DNA from: CAXBDP01 sp963974465
Lineage (GTDB): Bacteria; Bacteroidota; Bacteroidia; Cytophagales; Cyclobacteriaceae
Assembly (NCBI GenBank): GCA_049340005.1
Contig: JBMPIY010000013.1
Length of the DNA stretch: 64,000 nucleotides
Strand: one strand, 5' to 3'
Each line of letters opens with the position of its first letter. Within the stretch, counting starts at the first letter, position 1. Of the stretch, positions 17,260 through 27,200 are shown one piece after another. The notes under the pieces are model-generated. The model searched no databases, had not been told where the DNA came from, and worked only from the letters and a program-made list of their open reading frames with translations. The translations under genes were made by a program, and so were the position numbers.

Positions 17260-18105
17260 ATGTCAGCAAGTTCACAAGAAATCTTTCAAACCATCAAGCA
17301 GAGCGTTTTGGCTCGATATGATGCAAATGAAGCAGCAAGTATTGCTTTTCTATTTATTGAGCAGTATTTCGGGCTCACTCAGTCGCAGGTTTTGGCCAAT
17401 AGACAAATAGGTCACATTGATTTTGAAGAATTTGATAGGATGTTGAAGCGATTGGAAACCGGTGAACCTGTACAATATGTGATTGGAAAATCGTGGTTTT
17501 ATGGAAGAGAATTTAAAGTAAATACCAGCACCCTTATCCCAAGACCTGAAACGGAAGAGCTAGTAAATATGATTGTGAAGCGGGAGGGTATAGACTTCGC
17601 AGGCAAAATACTGGATGTAGGTACAGGAACAGGCTGTATCGCTATTTCACTAGGCTTGGAGCTGCCTGAAGCAAAGGTTTTTGCCATTGATGTGAGTGAG
17701 GCAACATTACAAGTAGCCAAGCTAAACAATGAAATGCTCGGAGCTTCTGTAAAATTCGACTTGCTGGACTTTTTGGATAAAACACCAAAGTTTGATCCCT
17801 ATCAGATATTAGTAAGCAACCCACCTTATATTCCTCAAAATAATCTAGAACAGCTGCAAGATAATGTGACCAAGCATGAGCCGCATTTGGCTTTGTTTGT
17901 AGATGAGCCGCTAATATTCTACCAAAGAATAGCTGAACTCGCACCTGATATTATGACAGCAGGAGGTAGAATTTATGTTGAAATTCATGATGATTTTGGT
18001 GAGGAGGTAAAAGAATGCTTTTTGGAAAATGCCCTTACAAAGGTAGAATTGCATCAGGATATTAATGGCAAGGATAGAATGGTTTCCGCTATTTGGAGGC
18101 CTTAA
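17260..18105 (+). CDS. prmC: Peptide chain release factor N5-glutamine methyltransferase
   Basis: A 281-residue protein. An N-terminal helical domain is followed by a Rossmann methyltransferase with LIPRPETEELV, the SAM loop DVGTGTGCIAI and the catalytic NPPY (about residue 187). PrmC methylates the GGQ glutamine of release factors RF1 and RF2, speeding translation termination. The length is normal for the family. Confidence 0.93.
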   Translation: MSASSQEIFQTIKQSVLARYDANEAASIAFLFIEQYFGLTQSQVLANRQIGHIDFEEFDRMLKRLETGEPVQYVIGKSWFYGREFKVNTSTLIPRPETEELVNMIVKREGIDFAGKILDVGTGTGCIAISLGLELPEAKVFAIDVSEATLQVAKLNNEMLGASVKFDLLDFLDKTPKFDPYQILVSNPPYIPQNNLEQLQDNVTKHEPHLALFVDEPLIFYQRIAELAPDIMTAGGRIYVEIHDDFGEEVKECFLENALTKVELHQDINGKDRMVSAIWRP

Positions 18106-18233
18106 AGATTTTATCCTCCCGCTTTCTTACCTATTGAGTTGAAATTTTTGTCTATAGAACATCTGTATTGGTCTAATATATTTCTAATTTTTCCGTTATT
18201 AATTACCTTCGTCCAAACAATAAACTACTAGCA

Positions 18234-19358
18234 ATGAGACATTTCCTTATAACTCCAATTGCCATTTTACTTGTGTTCTCTTGTAGTCAAAATGAAGAAC
18301 AAAGCAGCCAAGAACAGACTAATTATCGAATAGTATTTGAAGACACCGTGAGAATAGACTCAAAAGGTGAATTGCTGTTTGTTAATAATGCTTTAAGCAC
18401 TTCTGACTATTTGCCGAGCACAGATAAACTCTACAATTTCAATCTCAAGAATTATAGTATTGAAGTTTTGGATATTGAGAATGAAGAATTCGTTGCGAAA
18501 TACCCTTTCGAAAACGATGGGCCGAATGCTGTAGGGAGATTTATTACAGGATTCCAGATGCTTAGTGAGGAGGAAATTTACATCTTCGACATCAATTTTT
18601 TTGGAAAGTATAATCTCAATGGCGAGTTAATAAATAAGATTGAAATGGATGAATTTCTAAGTTATGCCGGGGATTCAATTCGTGTGAATGAAAGGGTAAT
18701 GCCAAATGGAGGATTTCAGAACCAGCAATTTATTACGACTTTTTCTGTCGATAATTTATATAAAGGAATATTATTCTTGGATTTTGAAAACCAAAAAGTC
18801 AAAAAAGAACTAACTCCTGAATTTGATAAAGCATCAGAATTAAGTTTTAGTATAATGCTTCAAGGCTCGAAGCTGCCAGTTCGTGCGGGCTTCCAAGTAA
18901 GTGTTGTTAATAAAAAGGCAATATTAAGTTGCAATGCTTATAATGAAATTGTAGTCTTTGATTTGGAAACTGGTGAAAGAAATCATAAAGTTTTAAATAG
19001 CTCACTTTTCCCAAATCAAAAAGAGCCAAAACACACTTCCGATGTAATGGAAGGTGACCCAAGAGAACTGATCCTGCTACTGGGTGATCAAATCACATTC
19101 GGTCAGTTTTATTTTGACGATGTGACCAAGTTATTCTATCGTATTTCCCACATGTCGAACGGTCTGGAGGGTGATCAGAAAAAGCGCCGTAGTTTCCTTT
19201 CTATCTTCGATCAAGACCTGAACCACCTTCAAGATATTGGCGATTTACCTGATGATTTCCCAATGGAATTTCTGTTTATCAGAAATGGAAAAATGTATTC
19301 ATTCTTAAATGAGAATGATGAAATAGCCTTGAATGTAATGAGTGTGGTGACTGAATAA
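18234..19358 (+). CDS. Lipoprotein of the DUF4221 type
   Basis: A 374-residue protein. The signal peptide ends with the lipobox VFSCS, so Cys 17 should be lipidated. The mature protein has many short strands with IYIFD- and NYSIEVLDIE-like repeats, suggesting a beta-propeller fold. Length and layout resemble DUF4221 lipoproteins of Bacteroidota; the assignment is from memory of the family. No active site is evident. It is monocistronic, ending at the hairpin 19363-19392 shared with the convergent DUF2911 gene. Confidence 0.55.
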   Translation: MRHFLITPIAILLVFSCSQNEEQSSQEQTNYRIVFEDTVRIDSKGELLFVNNALSTSDYLPSTDKLYNFNLKNYSIEVLDIENEEFVAKYPFENDGPNAVGRFITGFQMLSEEEIYIFDINFFGKYNLNGELINKIEMDEFLSYAGDSIRVNERVMPNGGFQNQQFITTFSVDNLYKGILFLDFENQKVKKELTPEFDKASELSFSIMLQGSKLPVRAGFQVSVVNKKAILSCNAYNEIVVFDLETGERNHKVLNSSLFPNQKEPKHTSDVMEGDPRELILLLGDQITFGQFYFDDVTKLFYRISHMSNGLEGDQKKRRSFLSIFDQDLNHLQDIGDLPDDFPMEFLFIRNGKMYSFLNENDEIALNVMSVVTE

Positions 19359-19362
19359 TAGA

Positions 19363-19392
19363 AAAGCCCAAGTCTTTGCAAACTTGGGCTTT
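19363..19392. terminator. Bidirectional intrinsic terminator
   Basis: The stem AAAGCCCAAGT (19363-19373) pairs with ACTTGGGCTTT (19382-19392) across an 8-base loop. A-rich and T-rich flanks on both sides let it serve the two convergent genes. Confidence 0.85.
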
Positions 19393-19415
19393 AAAATTCT
19401 TGAAAGAATTATCTT

Positions 19416-19982
19416 TTATTTGAACTGTATAGGCAGGCTTGCTTTTACTTTATCCCAAGCAAAATGCAATGTAGCCGAATCTCCTTCGCCTGTAAACATA
19501 GCTGAGAAGTTCTCAACCACTTCTTCATTTGATTCTAGAGCAACTTCTACTCTTACTACATCAGCTTCTTCATTGTATCTATAAGCACCCCAATTGTGTA
19601 ATGCTTTATTGATGATAATTACCCAATTATTTTCACTTGGAATTGCAGCTATAGAATATGTCCCTGCCGGGATGTCCACACCACCAATAGTTGCATTTTT
19701 GTAGAGAGTAAGTTCGGTATTTTCATTTGCACCTAATCTCCAAACCTTACCGTATTCAGCCAAGTTGGTACCGAAAATCTCGCGACCATTTTTAGCGGGA
19801 CGACTGTAAATCAGTCTCGCTATTGGCTCTTGATAATCATTCCGCAAGTTTAATTGAGGAAGGTTGTTTGGGTAATAGGCAAAGTCTAATGGACTTCTAT
19901 CCACACCCGCAAAGGTTTGTGCTTCGGCATTGGTTACCAAAAACAGTAGTCCTATTGCCGCCATAAATAAAATCTTTCTCAT
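19416..19982 (-). CDS. Secreted DUF2911 protein
   Basis: A 188-residue protein with a signal peptide (ending AEA-QTF). The mature part carries the DUF2911 features: SRPAKNGREIFG, YGKVWRLGANENTELT, IPAGTYSIAAIP and an NKALHNWGAYRY segment. The family is common in Bacteroidota and its role is unknown; it is presumably periplasmic. It is a single gene with its own terminator. Confidence 0.85.
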   Translation of the reverse strand: MRKILFMAAIGLLFLVTNAEAQTFAGVDRSPLDFAYYPNNLPQLNLRNDYQEPIARLIYSRPAKNGREIFGTNLAEYGKVWRLGANENTELTLYKNATIGGVDIPAGTYSIAAIPSENNWVIIINKALHNWGAYRYNEEADVVRVEVALESNEEVVENFSAMFTGEGDSATLHFAWDKVKASLPIQFK

Positions 19983-20049
19983 AATCTTGATAATTGGTTG
20001 TTGTCGGAGATAAAACGAATTTCTTTCGTTTCTGTTCGAATTCCGATTA

Positions 20050-21426
20050 TCAATTTTCTTGCCTTATTATCCGAAATGGATGAGCTTCGGTATTAAAAAC
20101 AAATTCTTCTAAGGACAGGGTACTTTCGTCAGCAAATAATAAGTAAGCATATTTCAGTGTTTCAGCTAAGAAAAAGCTTTCCATATCATCCCTTTTTTCT
20201 TTAGTGATTACGCTTTGCAGCGCAGCATAAGCGTCGTCTGTACGACAATGAGTTACCAAAGACTGAAACATCTCTCTACCCATTTCAAGGTATTTTTCAT
20301 CTTTTGTAAATCGGTATAGATAAAAGGCAGATTCAATATTTTCTGGTCGCAATACATAGCCTGGGCTATTCACTTCCATGGTAGAATAATCGAGCGATTC
20401 AGGTTCTATGCCGTGCATTGTCCACATGGCAAAACAGCTTTCTTGTAGTTCCTTAGCTCTTTCCAAATCTCCACTGAGCGCTAATAGGCCCGGCATAAAA
20501 GCATCGAGCGCACCAAAGTTGGTCGCAGTTCGCTCACCAGTGTACATATCTGCATAGCCATACCAAGCACCATTTTCTGTATCGTCCCATAGATATTGAT
20601 TCACTGCCGGAATACTCTCATCCCACATTTTCTTCAAATCTTCATCACCAAAAAGCAACCAGCCTTTGTAGAAGTACTCATAGTAGGAGTCTATCCTTCC
20701 GCTGATATGACTTGAAGTGTTTTCCCATTCGCCACTTTCAACATCAATGGTGGTTCCCACCAAGCCAATATCCGAACGACGATTATACACTTCTGTAATT
20801 GCCTTTTTGGCTGCGTCATAATATTTAGCATCACCCGTAAGTTTACTCAATTGGCCAAATTCCAAAAGCAAAGTACCAATCTCCGCAGGGTTATTTATTT
20901 GTTCTCTCTTTTCGCCATTTTGTAAATGGACTCTCACATAAGGCATTCCCGTGGCGGTTTCGAAGCCAGGCATCAACCTGTCGCCAAGGTCTTTGGCCAA
21001 ACGCAAAAACTCAGGATGGCCATCTAATTGATAAGCTGAAATAAGACCACCCAGCAACCGAATGGTCACTTCGAAGGTTTGAACATAAAAGTCTTTGTTA
21101 AAATCAAGTTCAGCGAAAATCAGTGTTTTGGCTTCTTCGGCCTCCGCTTCAAGTCCCATCAATTTCATAGTAGAAAAAGCGTCAATCGGAGTCATCAGTA
21201 AACTCTCGTCGTACCAATTACGACCAGTTTTGGAAAGAGGCTTTAGCGCGTCGTAGCCCCAAGCGTGAGTTTTGTAGCCATTCCAAGCATGCAGAAATTC
21301 TTGTTTTACCGAATCTGCTAATGCTTGCTTATTGATAGAGCTAACTTCGATAGTTTCTTCAGCGGGAGGATTTTGACATGCTGATATTGTGAGTGCGATA
21401 CAAATAAATAAGATGATTGATTTCAT
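20050..21426 (-). CDS. Glycoside hydrolase family 47 alpha-1,2-mannosidase, lipoprotein
   Basis: About 458 residues from the Met at 21426, which opens a lipoprotein signal with lipobox ISAC. The (alpha/alpha)7-barrel motifs are visible: WYDESLLMTPIDAFSTM, FEVTIRLLGGLISAY, NPAEIGTLLLEF, HISGRIDSYYEY, YVLRPENIESAFYLYR, DDMESFFLAETLKYAYLLF and the final VFNTEAHP, where Thr binds calcium. GH47 enzymes trim alpha-1,2-mannose from high-mannose glycans. They are classical in eukaryotes and rarer in bacteria. It is anchored in the periplasm or at the surface and complements the GH125 enzyme 7 kb away. Confidence 0.9.
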   Translation of the reverse strand: MKSIILFICIALTISACQNPPAEETIEVSSINKQALADSVKQEFLHAWNGYKTHAWGYDALKPLSKTGRNWYDESLLMTPIDAFSTMKLMGLEAEAEEAKTLIFAELDFNKDFYVQTFEVTIRLLGGLISAYQLDGHPEFLRLAKDLGDRLMPGFETATGMPYVRVHLQNGEKREQINNPAEIGTLLLEFGQLSKLTGDAKYYDAAKKAITEVYNRRSDIGLVGTTIDVESGEWENTSSHISGRIDSYYEYFYKGWLLFGDEDLKKMWDESIPAVNQYLWDDTENGAWYGYADMYTGERTATNFGALDAFMPGLLALSGDLERAKELQESCFAMWTMHGIEPESLDYSTMEVNSPGYVLRPENIESAFYLYRFTKDEKYLEMGREMFQSLVTHCRTDDAYAALQSVITKEKRDDMESFFLAETLKYAYLLFADESTLSLEEFVFNTEAHPFRIIRQEN

Positions 21427-21523
21427 GGATTGTAATTTGGTTTTATTGGCTTCCAATTTACAATTTTTGACTAAGAATCAACTCTTACTAAAGCCCAAAC
21501 CTTTGATTGAATCAATTATAAGA

Positions 21524-22348
21524 TCAATTTGATAGCGGTTTATCGTATTCGAAATCTAAAATATCCGGATAGTTGAAAGTGTAATTGAGCTCGGAAATTA
21601 ACTTGTTTGGGCTAATTACTTTGAAAGGTAATTGGAGGTTTGGCTCAGCAAACTCAGAAGGTGCAAACCCAAATTTTGCAGCATTACGCTTATAAATTTC
21701 CTCCCGCCTTCTTGGAATTGGAGCTGTGAGATTCCAAATATGGCCAAATGCATCTTGCTTGATAATTTCCTTTACAACACCAATTATATCAGATAAGTGA
21801 ACCAAATTCAGTAGAATATGCCCATTATCTAATCCTTTTTTCCCAGCAAAGTATTTCCCGGGAATCCGACTCTTACCCATTAGTCCACTACAGCGGAGGA
21901 TAGTACTTGTAGATTGATGCCTTTTGAGAACTTCTAGCTCAGCTTCGCCTATTTCATCTTTTCCGAATGATGAAGTATCCACATCATCTTCGGTAACTAG
22001 TCTATTGAGGTTAGGGTAAATAGAAGTAGAACTAATAAAAATGATTTTTTGATGGGGCTTTACAAAGGACATTAGGTTGGCAATTGCCTTTGGGTAATCT
22101 TCTCTTTGGCCACTTCCAGAAGGTGGTATATTGATAAAAAGCAGGTCTGCATCCAGTAATTTATTTGCAGATATATGATCATTTGTAGGAAAATTGAGGC
22201 AATATGCCTCGATTCCATCCTGCTGTAATTTTGACAATTTCTCTGTAGAGGTAGTGCTACCTTTTACCGAGAAACCTTCAGTGATTAGCGTTTGAGCCAT
22301 TGGCCAACCTAGCCAACCGCAACCAATAATGCTTATGGATTTGATCAT
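21524..22348 (-). CDS. NAD(P)-binding epimerase/dehydratase-like protein (YeeZ type)
   Basis: A 274-residue protein with a Rossmann fold starting SIIGCGWLGWPMAQTL, a SSTSIYPN segment in the position of the SDR Ser/Tyr motif, and LNLVHLSDIIGVV later. It resembles the YeeZ branch of extended short-chain dehydrogenases. Substrate and pathway are unknown. It lies between the GH47 gene and a lipid hydroxylase gene with no functional hint from context. Confidence 0.75.
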   Translation of the reverse strand: MIKSISIIGCGWLGWPMAQTLITEGFSVKGSTTSTEKLSKLQQDGIEAYCLNFPTNDHISANKLLDADLLFINIPPSGSGQREDYPKAIANLMSFVKPHQKIIFISSTSIYPNLNRLVTEDDVDTSSFGKDEIGEAELEVLKRHQSTSTILRCSGLMGKSRIPGKYFAGKKGLDNGHILLNLVHLSDIIGVVKEIIKQDAFGHIWNLTAPIPRRREEIYKRNAAKFGFAPSEFAEPNLQLPFKVISPNKLISELNYTFNYPDILDFEYDKPLSN

Positions 22349-22355
22349 AATAAAA

Positions 22356-22375
22356 AAGCCGGCAAAAACCGGCTT
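22356..22375 (-). terminator. Intrinsic terminator of the fatty acid hydroxylase gene
   Basis: AAGCCGG (22356-22362) pairs with CCGGCTT (22369-22375) across CAAAAA. On the minus strand the stem is followed by a run of T (22351-22357). It overlaps the upstream edge of the next minus-strand gene, separating the two transcripts. Confidence 0.85.
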
Positions 22376-22381
22376 GATGTT

Positions 22382-23014
22382 TTATTTTTTGGAATGTGGT
22401 AAAGTTCTGAATATTACATCCCAAAGCGGAGAAGATACGCCGTAGGCTCTGTCAGGCTCTTTGTAGTGATGAATACCATGATTTACCCAAAGTACTTTCA
22501 GGAAGTTTTTTGGCGGCTGATAAGCATGTACCGCATAATGTACAAATAAGTACAAAGAGTACCCTGTGATAAAGCCTGGTAAGAATGCAAATACATTGGC
22601 ACCCATAAAGAACTCAAATACAAAGTACAGAATGGTAATCAGAATAACAGCTAATAAGGGAGGCATCGCTAATCTGTCTTTATCTTTTGGGAATTCATGA
22701 TGTACACCATGCACTGTATAGATGAATTTTTTACCTTTTTCAGTAGTTGGCTCATGGTGATATAAGTATCTGTGCATAAGATACTCTGCCAGAGTAAATG
22801 AGATTAACCCTACAAAAAACAGTCCCACAGTTGAGCTAATACTCATACCTATCTCTGCTATACCGTAATACATGAATGCGATGCTGATAATTGCGTAAAG
22901 TGTAAGTGGTACAGCAATATTGGTTCTAGAAAGCTTTTCTAATATGGGATTGTTGAAAAGCTTTTTGGTGCCTTTTGGTCTTGGCTTTATTTCTTTGTGG
23001 TAACTTACTTCCAT
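22382..23014 (-). CDS. Membrane-bound fatty acid hydroxylase / sterol desaturase family protein
   Basis: A 210-residue protein with four membrane helices and the di-iron histidine clusters HRYLYHH, HGVHH, HYAVH and HGIHHY. These match the fatty acid 2-hydroxylase type of the sterol desaturase superfamily. It probably hydroxylates the acyl chain of a sphingolipid or sulfonolipid, which are typical lipids of Bacteroidota; that substrate is inferred. It ends in its own terminator. Confidence 0.85.
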   Translation of the reverse strand: MEVSYHKEIKPRPKGTKKLFNNPILEKLSRTNIAVPLTLYAIISIAFMYYGIAEIGMSISSTVGLFFVGLISFTLAEYLMHRYLYHHEPTTEKGKKFIYTVHGVHHEFPKDKDRLAMPPLLAVILITILYFVFEFFMGANVFAFLPGFITGYSLYLFVHYAVHAYQPPKNFLKVLWVNHGIHHYKEPDRAYGVSSPLWDVIFRTLPHSKK

Positions 23015-23078
23015 TGTTTTACTTATTCTACAAATTTAGGATATAAACGACAAAAAACCTATTTTATTGAAATTTCGG

Positions 23079-24218
23079 CTACATTATTGGTTTTTTGGCT
23101 TCTTCTAAAACTCTAATGTAGAAATCTTCATACTGAGGGACAATTTTTTCACTATCAAACTCCTTTGCGCGACTCAATGCGGCATTCTTGAATGTTTGGA
23201 GATTTTCATCCTTCAATATATATAAGGATTTCTTAATCATATCATTAACGTCACCAATATTACAAGCAAATCCTGTTACTCCATCCACATTCAATTCCGG
23301 GATGCCACCTGCGTTGGTTGAAACTACAGGAACTTCACAAGCCATTGCTTCAAGTGCGGCCAATCCAAAACTCTCCTTTTCAGATGGCATTAGGAATAAG
23401 TCTGCAACAGACAACACTTCTTCCACAGACTCCAGTTTGCCTAAAAAGCGTACATCATCACTTGCACCAATCTCTCTGCAAAGGGCTTCGATTTTAGTTC
23501 TTTCAGGACCATCGCCAACCAATAGGAGTTTCGCTGGAATAGCATCTAATATTCCTTTGAAGGTTTTTACAACATCTTCCACCCGCTTTACTTTGCGAAA
23601 ATTGGAAGTATGGACAATCAATTTTTCGTCGTTGGGACAAATAGCTTTTTTGAAATGATCTTTTTTCTGCTTTTTAAATTTCTCGAGGTCTATAAAATTG
23701 GGAATTACCTCAATCGATTTTTCTATTTTGAAATGCTCGTAAGTGTCTTTTCTCAGATCATAAGACACGGCGGTAACTCCATCGGATTTGTTGATACTAA
23801 ATGCTACAACAGGCTCGTATGATTTGTCCTTTCCAACTAATGTGATGTCTGTACCATGCAAAGTAGTAATAAATGGGATTTCGATGCCCTCCGAATGCAA
23901 AATCATTTTGGCCATATAGGCTGCTGCTGCATGTGGAATTGCGTAATGAACATGCAGTAAATCAAGCTTTTCGTATTTTACCACATCTACCATTTTACTG
24001 GCAAGTGCTGATTCGTAAGGGGGATATTGGAAGAGAGGATAAGGACTGATATCTACCTCATGGTAGAATAAATTTTCATTGAAAAAATCGAGGCGAGTAG
24101 GCTGCGAATAAGTAATGAAATGAATTTTGTGACCTTTTTTGGCAAGGGCTTTTCCTAATTCTGTAGCCACAACGCCACTACCGCCAAAGGTAGGATAACA
24201 GACGATTCCTATTTTCAT
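23079..24218 (-). CDS. bshA: N-acetyl-alpha-D-glucosaminyl L-malate synthase (bacillithiol pathway)
   Basis: A GT4 glycosyltransferase of about 379 residues. The start MKIGIVCYPTFGGSGVVATELG at 24218 fits the family, so I drop the 14 residues of upstream frame. BshA-like features are HVHYAIPHAAAAYMA, TLHGTDITLVG, VIPNFIDLEKF and the donor-site EKESFGLAALEAMACEVPVV. It joins GlcNAc from UDP-GlcNAc to L-malate, the first step of bacillithiol. No bshB or bshC is nearby. Confidence 0.9.
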   Translation of the reverse strand: MKIGIVCYPTFGGSGVVATELGKALAKKGHKIHFITYSQPTRLDFFNENLFYHEVDISPYPLFQYPPYESALASKMVDVVKYEKLDLLHVHYAIPHAAAAYMAKMILHSEGIEIPFITTLHGTDITLVGKDKSYEPVVAFSINKSDGVTAVSYDLRKDTYEHFKIEKSIEVIPNFIDLEKFKKQKKDHFKKAICPNDEKLIVHTSNFRKVKRVEDVVKTFKGILDAIPAKLLLVGDGPERTKIEALCREIGASDDVRFLGKLESVEEVLSVADLFLMPSEKESFGLAALEAMACEVPVVSTNAGGIPELNVDGVTGFACNIGDVNDMIKKSLYILKDENLQTFKNAALSRAKEFDSEKIVPQYEDFYIRVLEEAKKPIM

Positions 24219-24293
24219 GGTTTTGTTTGTTGCAATAGTTTCGAGGATTTTCAAAACCATTGTAGTGTAAATGAATTTTCCCTAAAAAAGGTT

Positions 24294-27200
24294 TCAGCGC
24301 TGTGTACTCTGAGCGGATTTTTCATAGGAATCTATCGATTCATACAGCGCATCCTGAATTTTGGTGCGAACATCAGATGTAATTAATTTATTATTTTCAG
24401 CAATAGGATGCACCCTATTTGAGAGGAATATGTAAACTAAATCGCTTTCTGGGTCTACCCAAGCCGCTGTTCCTGTAAACCCTGTATGACCAAAAGTTTT
24501 TTGTGAAACTTTGTTGGAAGTCGGGCCACCATCACCTTTGATAACTGGTTTGTCCCAGCCTAGACCTCTACGATTATCACCAGGCAATCTAGAAGTGAAA
24601 GTTTGAATGGTTTCTGGAAGAAGGTAGGTTTGGCCTCCATAAAATCCGCTTTGAAGATTCATTTGCATAATGATGGCCACATCATTGGCATTGGAGAAAA
24701 TACCTGCATGGCCGGCAACACCTCCATACATTGCAGCACCTTGATCGTGGACGGTGCCCCAAACTAACTGATTACGAAAGTATTTATCATTCTCAGTGGG
24801 AGCAATTTGTTCTTTTGGAAACTTAGCTAAGGGATGAAATGTGAGTGTAGTAAGTCCTAATCGGCTATAAAACACATTATTCAAAAAATCATCCATTGGC
24901 TGGTTGGTAAGTCTTTCCAGCACGGCATGCATCAAGTAAAAACCGATGTCACTGTAGCGATAAACAAAATGAGACCCTCGGCGTAGGTTTCTTGAAAGCA
25001 ACTCAGAATCGATAGTCCATTGCCAGACAGAGTCCTTCAATGTAGTTGACGCAAAAAGACTTTCTGATATTTGATAATTGAATTTAGGCGTTGAAAGGCT
25101 GCTATAAAACTCTTGCAGTGGGATGGATTTGTCTACTGTTTTTGTCCAATGCGGGATATATGGAATTAGTCCAGCTTGATGAGTAAGCACATCTTTTACG
25201 ATCAATCCGCCTTTATTACTTGTGCGCAGCTCAGGCAGATAATCTTGAATTCGACCATCTAATGAAACAAGCCCTCGCTCATGCAAGAACATAATTCCTT
25301 GCAGTGTTCCTAAGACCTTAGTGAGTGAAGCTACATCATAAATAGTCTCGTCAGTAACTTCTCTTTTTTTTTCGTAGTCGGTATACCCAAAATTCTTAGA
25401 GTATACCACAGCGCCTTTTCTGGCAACAAGCACCTGCGCTCCAGGAGTGGCTCTATCTCGAATAGCTTCCTTTACTATTTCATCTATTTTATTCAAAGTA
25501 TTACTATCCATGCCAGCTTCTTCGGGTAAGGTATAGAACAGACGGCCTAAAAAAGCTGTTTCAAACCCCCAACCAACAGGATAAACTGGACTAGGGCTCA
25601 CTGGCAATTTGCCATAAGCCGGCATAGCTCCAAACAATATTTGAGGAGCTAATTGGCGGGAGGTTTCATTGTCCTCATACGCACACACCAAATGCTCAAT
25701 TCCAAGTGTGTATCTGATGCTGTATGGATTTCCAAAAACTACGGCAACTACTTTGGTGGTTTTCTGTAATTCTCGAAGCATTGCAATCTCGGCAGAAGAA
25801 ATGCCGTGATTATTTTTGGAGGAATTTGTAACGCCGTGCAAACCAACCACCACCATATTGTAGTTTTTCAGTTTATTCATCATTTGAGTTAATTCCGCTT
25901 GGGAATTGCCCCAGCTATCAAGTTGATGATGCGTAAATGGAGCATACTTGCCTAGATAGTTTTGGAAGGTATTGCCTTTGCCAAGACCAATAGTAAGAGA
26001 AGCAAAAGCATATCTTTCAAGATTGTTGAAAGGCAAAATTTCTTCTTGATTTTCAATTATTGTTACAGACTTTTCTAAAAGCTTCTTTTTAAGAATTTCA
26101 GCCTCAGGAGTATTTATTCGCTTTACAATTCCTTGGACTTTTAGCGGCTTGTAATTTGCCAAACCGACATCATACTTAGCGGCTAAGATTTTTTTCACGC
26201 TTTTGTAAATATCCTCCCGCTTTAGTTCGCCATTGGCTAGTGCAGCTTTAATCAATCTTAGTCCTTCAGGCACATCTTGGGCAAATAACAATACATCATT
26301 TCCAGCTTTTAGGGCCATTAAATCCACTTCGCCAGGCTTATAGAAATCTGCCACGCCTTTCATATTGAGTGCATCCGTAAAAATCAATCCTTCAAAGCCC
26401 ATTTCTTCTTTCAAGAGCTTTGTCACCACATTGTACGAGAGGGTGGTTGGCATATTTTCTCGATTGTCCAATGCTGGAACTGCCAAATGAGCAACCATTA
26501 TACTTTTGACACCCGCTTTAATCATTTCGCGGAAAGGGTAAAGCTCTAAAGTATCTAATCGCTCGCGTGAATGCTTAATTACCGGTAAGGTGTAATGCGA
26601 ATCAGAATCCGTATCGCCATGGCCTGGAAAGTGCTTGGCACTAGCCAACACGCCATTGTCTTGCATGCCTTTCATATAGGCGATCCCTTTTTGCGTTACA
26701 TTGATTTTATCTTCTCCAAATGATCGATAACCGATTACAGGGTTTTGCGGATTGCTATTGACATCTACCACAGGAGCGAAATTGATATGCACACCCAGTT
26801 CTTTGCATTGGCGTGCAATTTCTTTTCCCATTTCATAGATATAGCTGTTTTCCGTGATTGCCCCGAGCGTCATTGCTTTGGGATATTGGATAGTACTATC
26901 GAGGCGCATTTGTAGTCCCCACTCCAAGTCCATCCCAATAATCAATGGAACTTTGGCTGCTTTTTGATATCGATTGGTCAATACAGCTTGCCGACCCGGC
27001 CCACCTTGAAAGAAAATAAGCCCTCCGATATGCTGTTCGCGCACCAGTTTGTCTATTTCTCTGTAATGCGTTTCATCTTTATTGGAATATGCAGCGACCA
27101 TAAATAGCTGTCCCAATCGCTGATCTTCTGAAAGGCTATTGAACACGCTATCAACCCATTGCTGCTTGTTAAGTTTTGAGGCGGGAGGATATCCTGAATC

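Noticed and set aside
23188..23658. A 156-residue plus-strand frame inside bshA
   Set aside because: Ser/Thr-rich antisense shadow of a well-supported gene.
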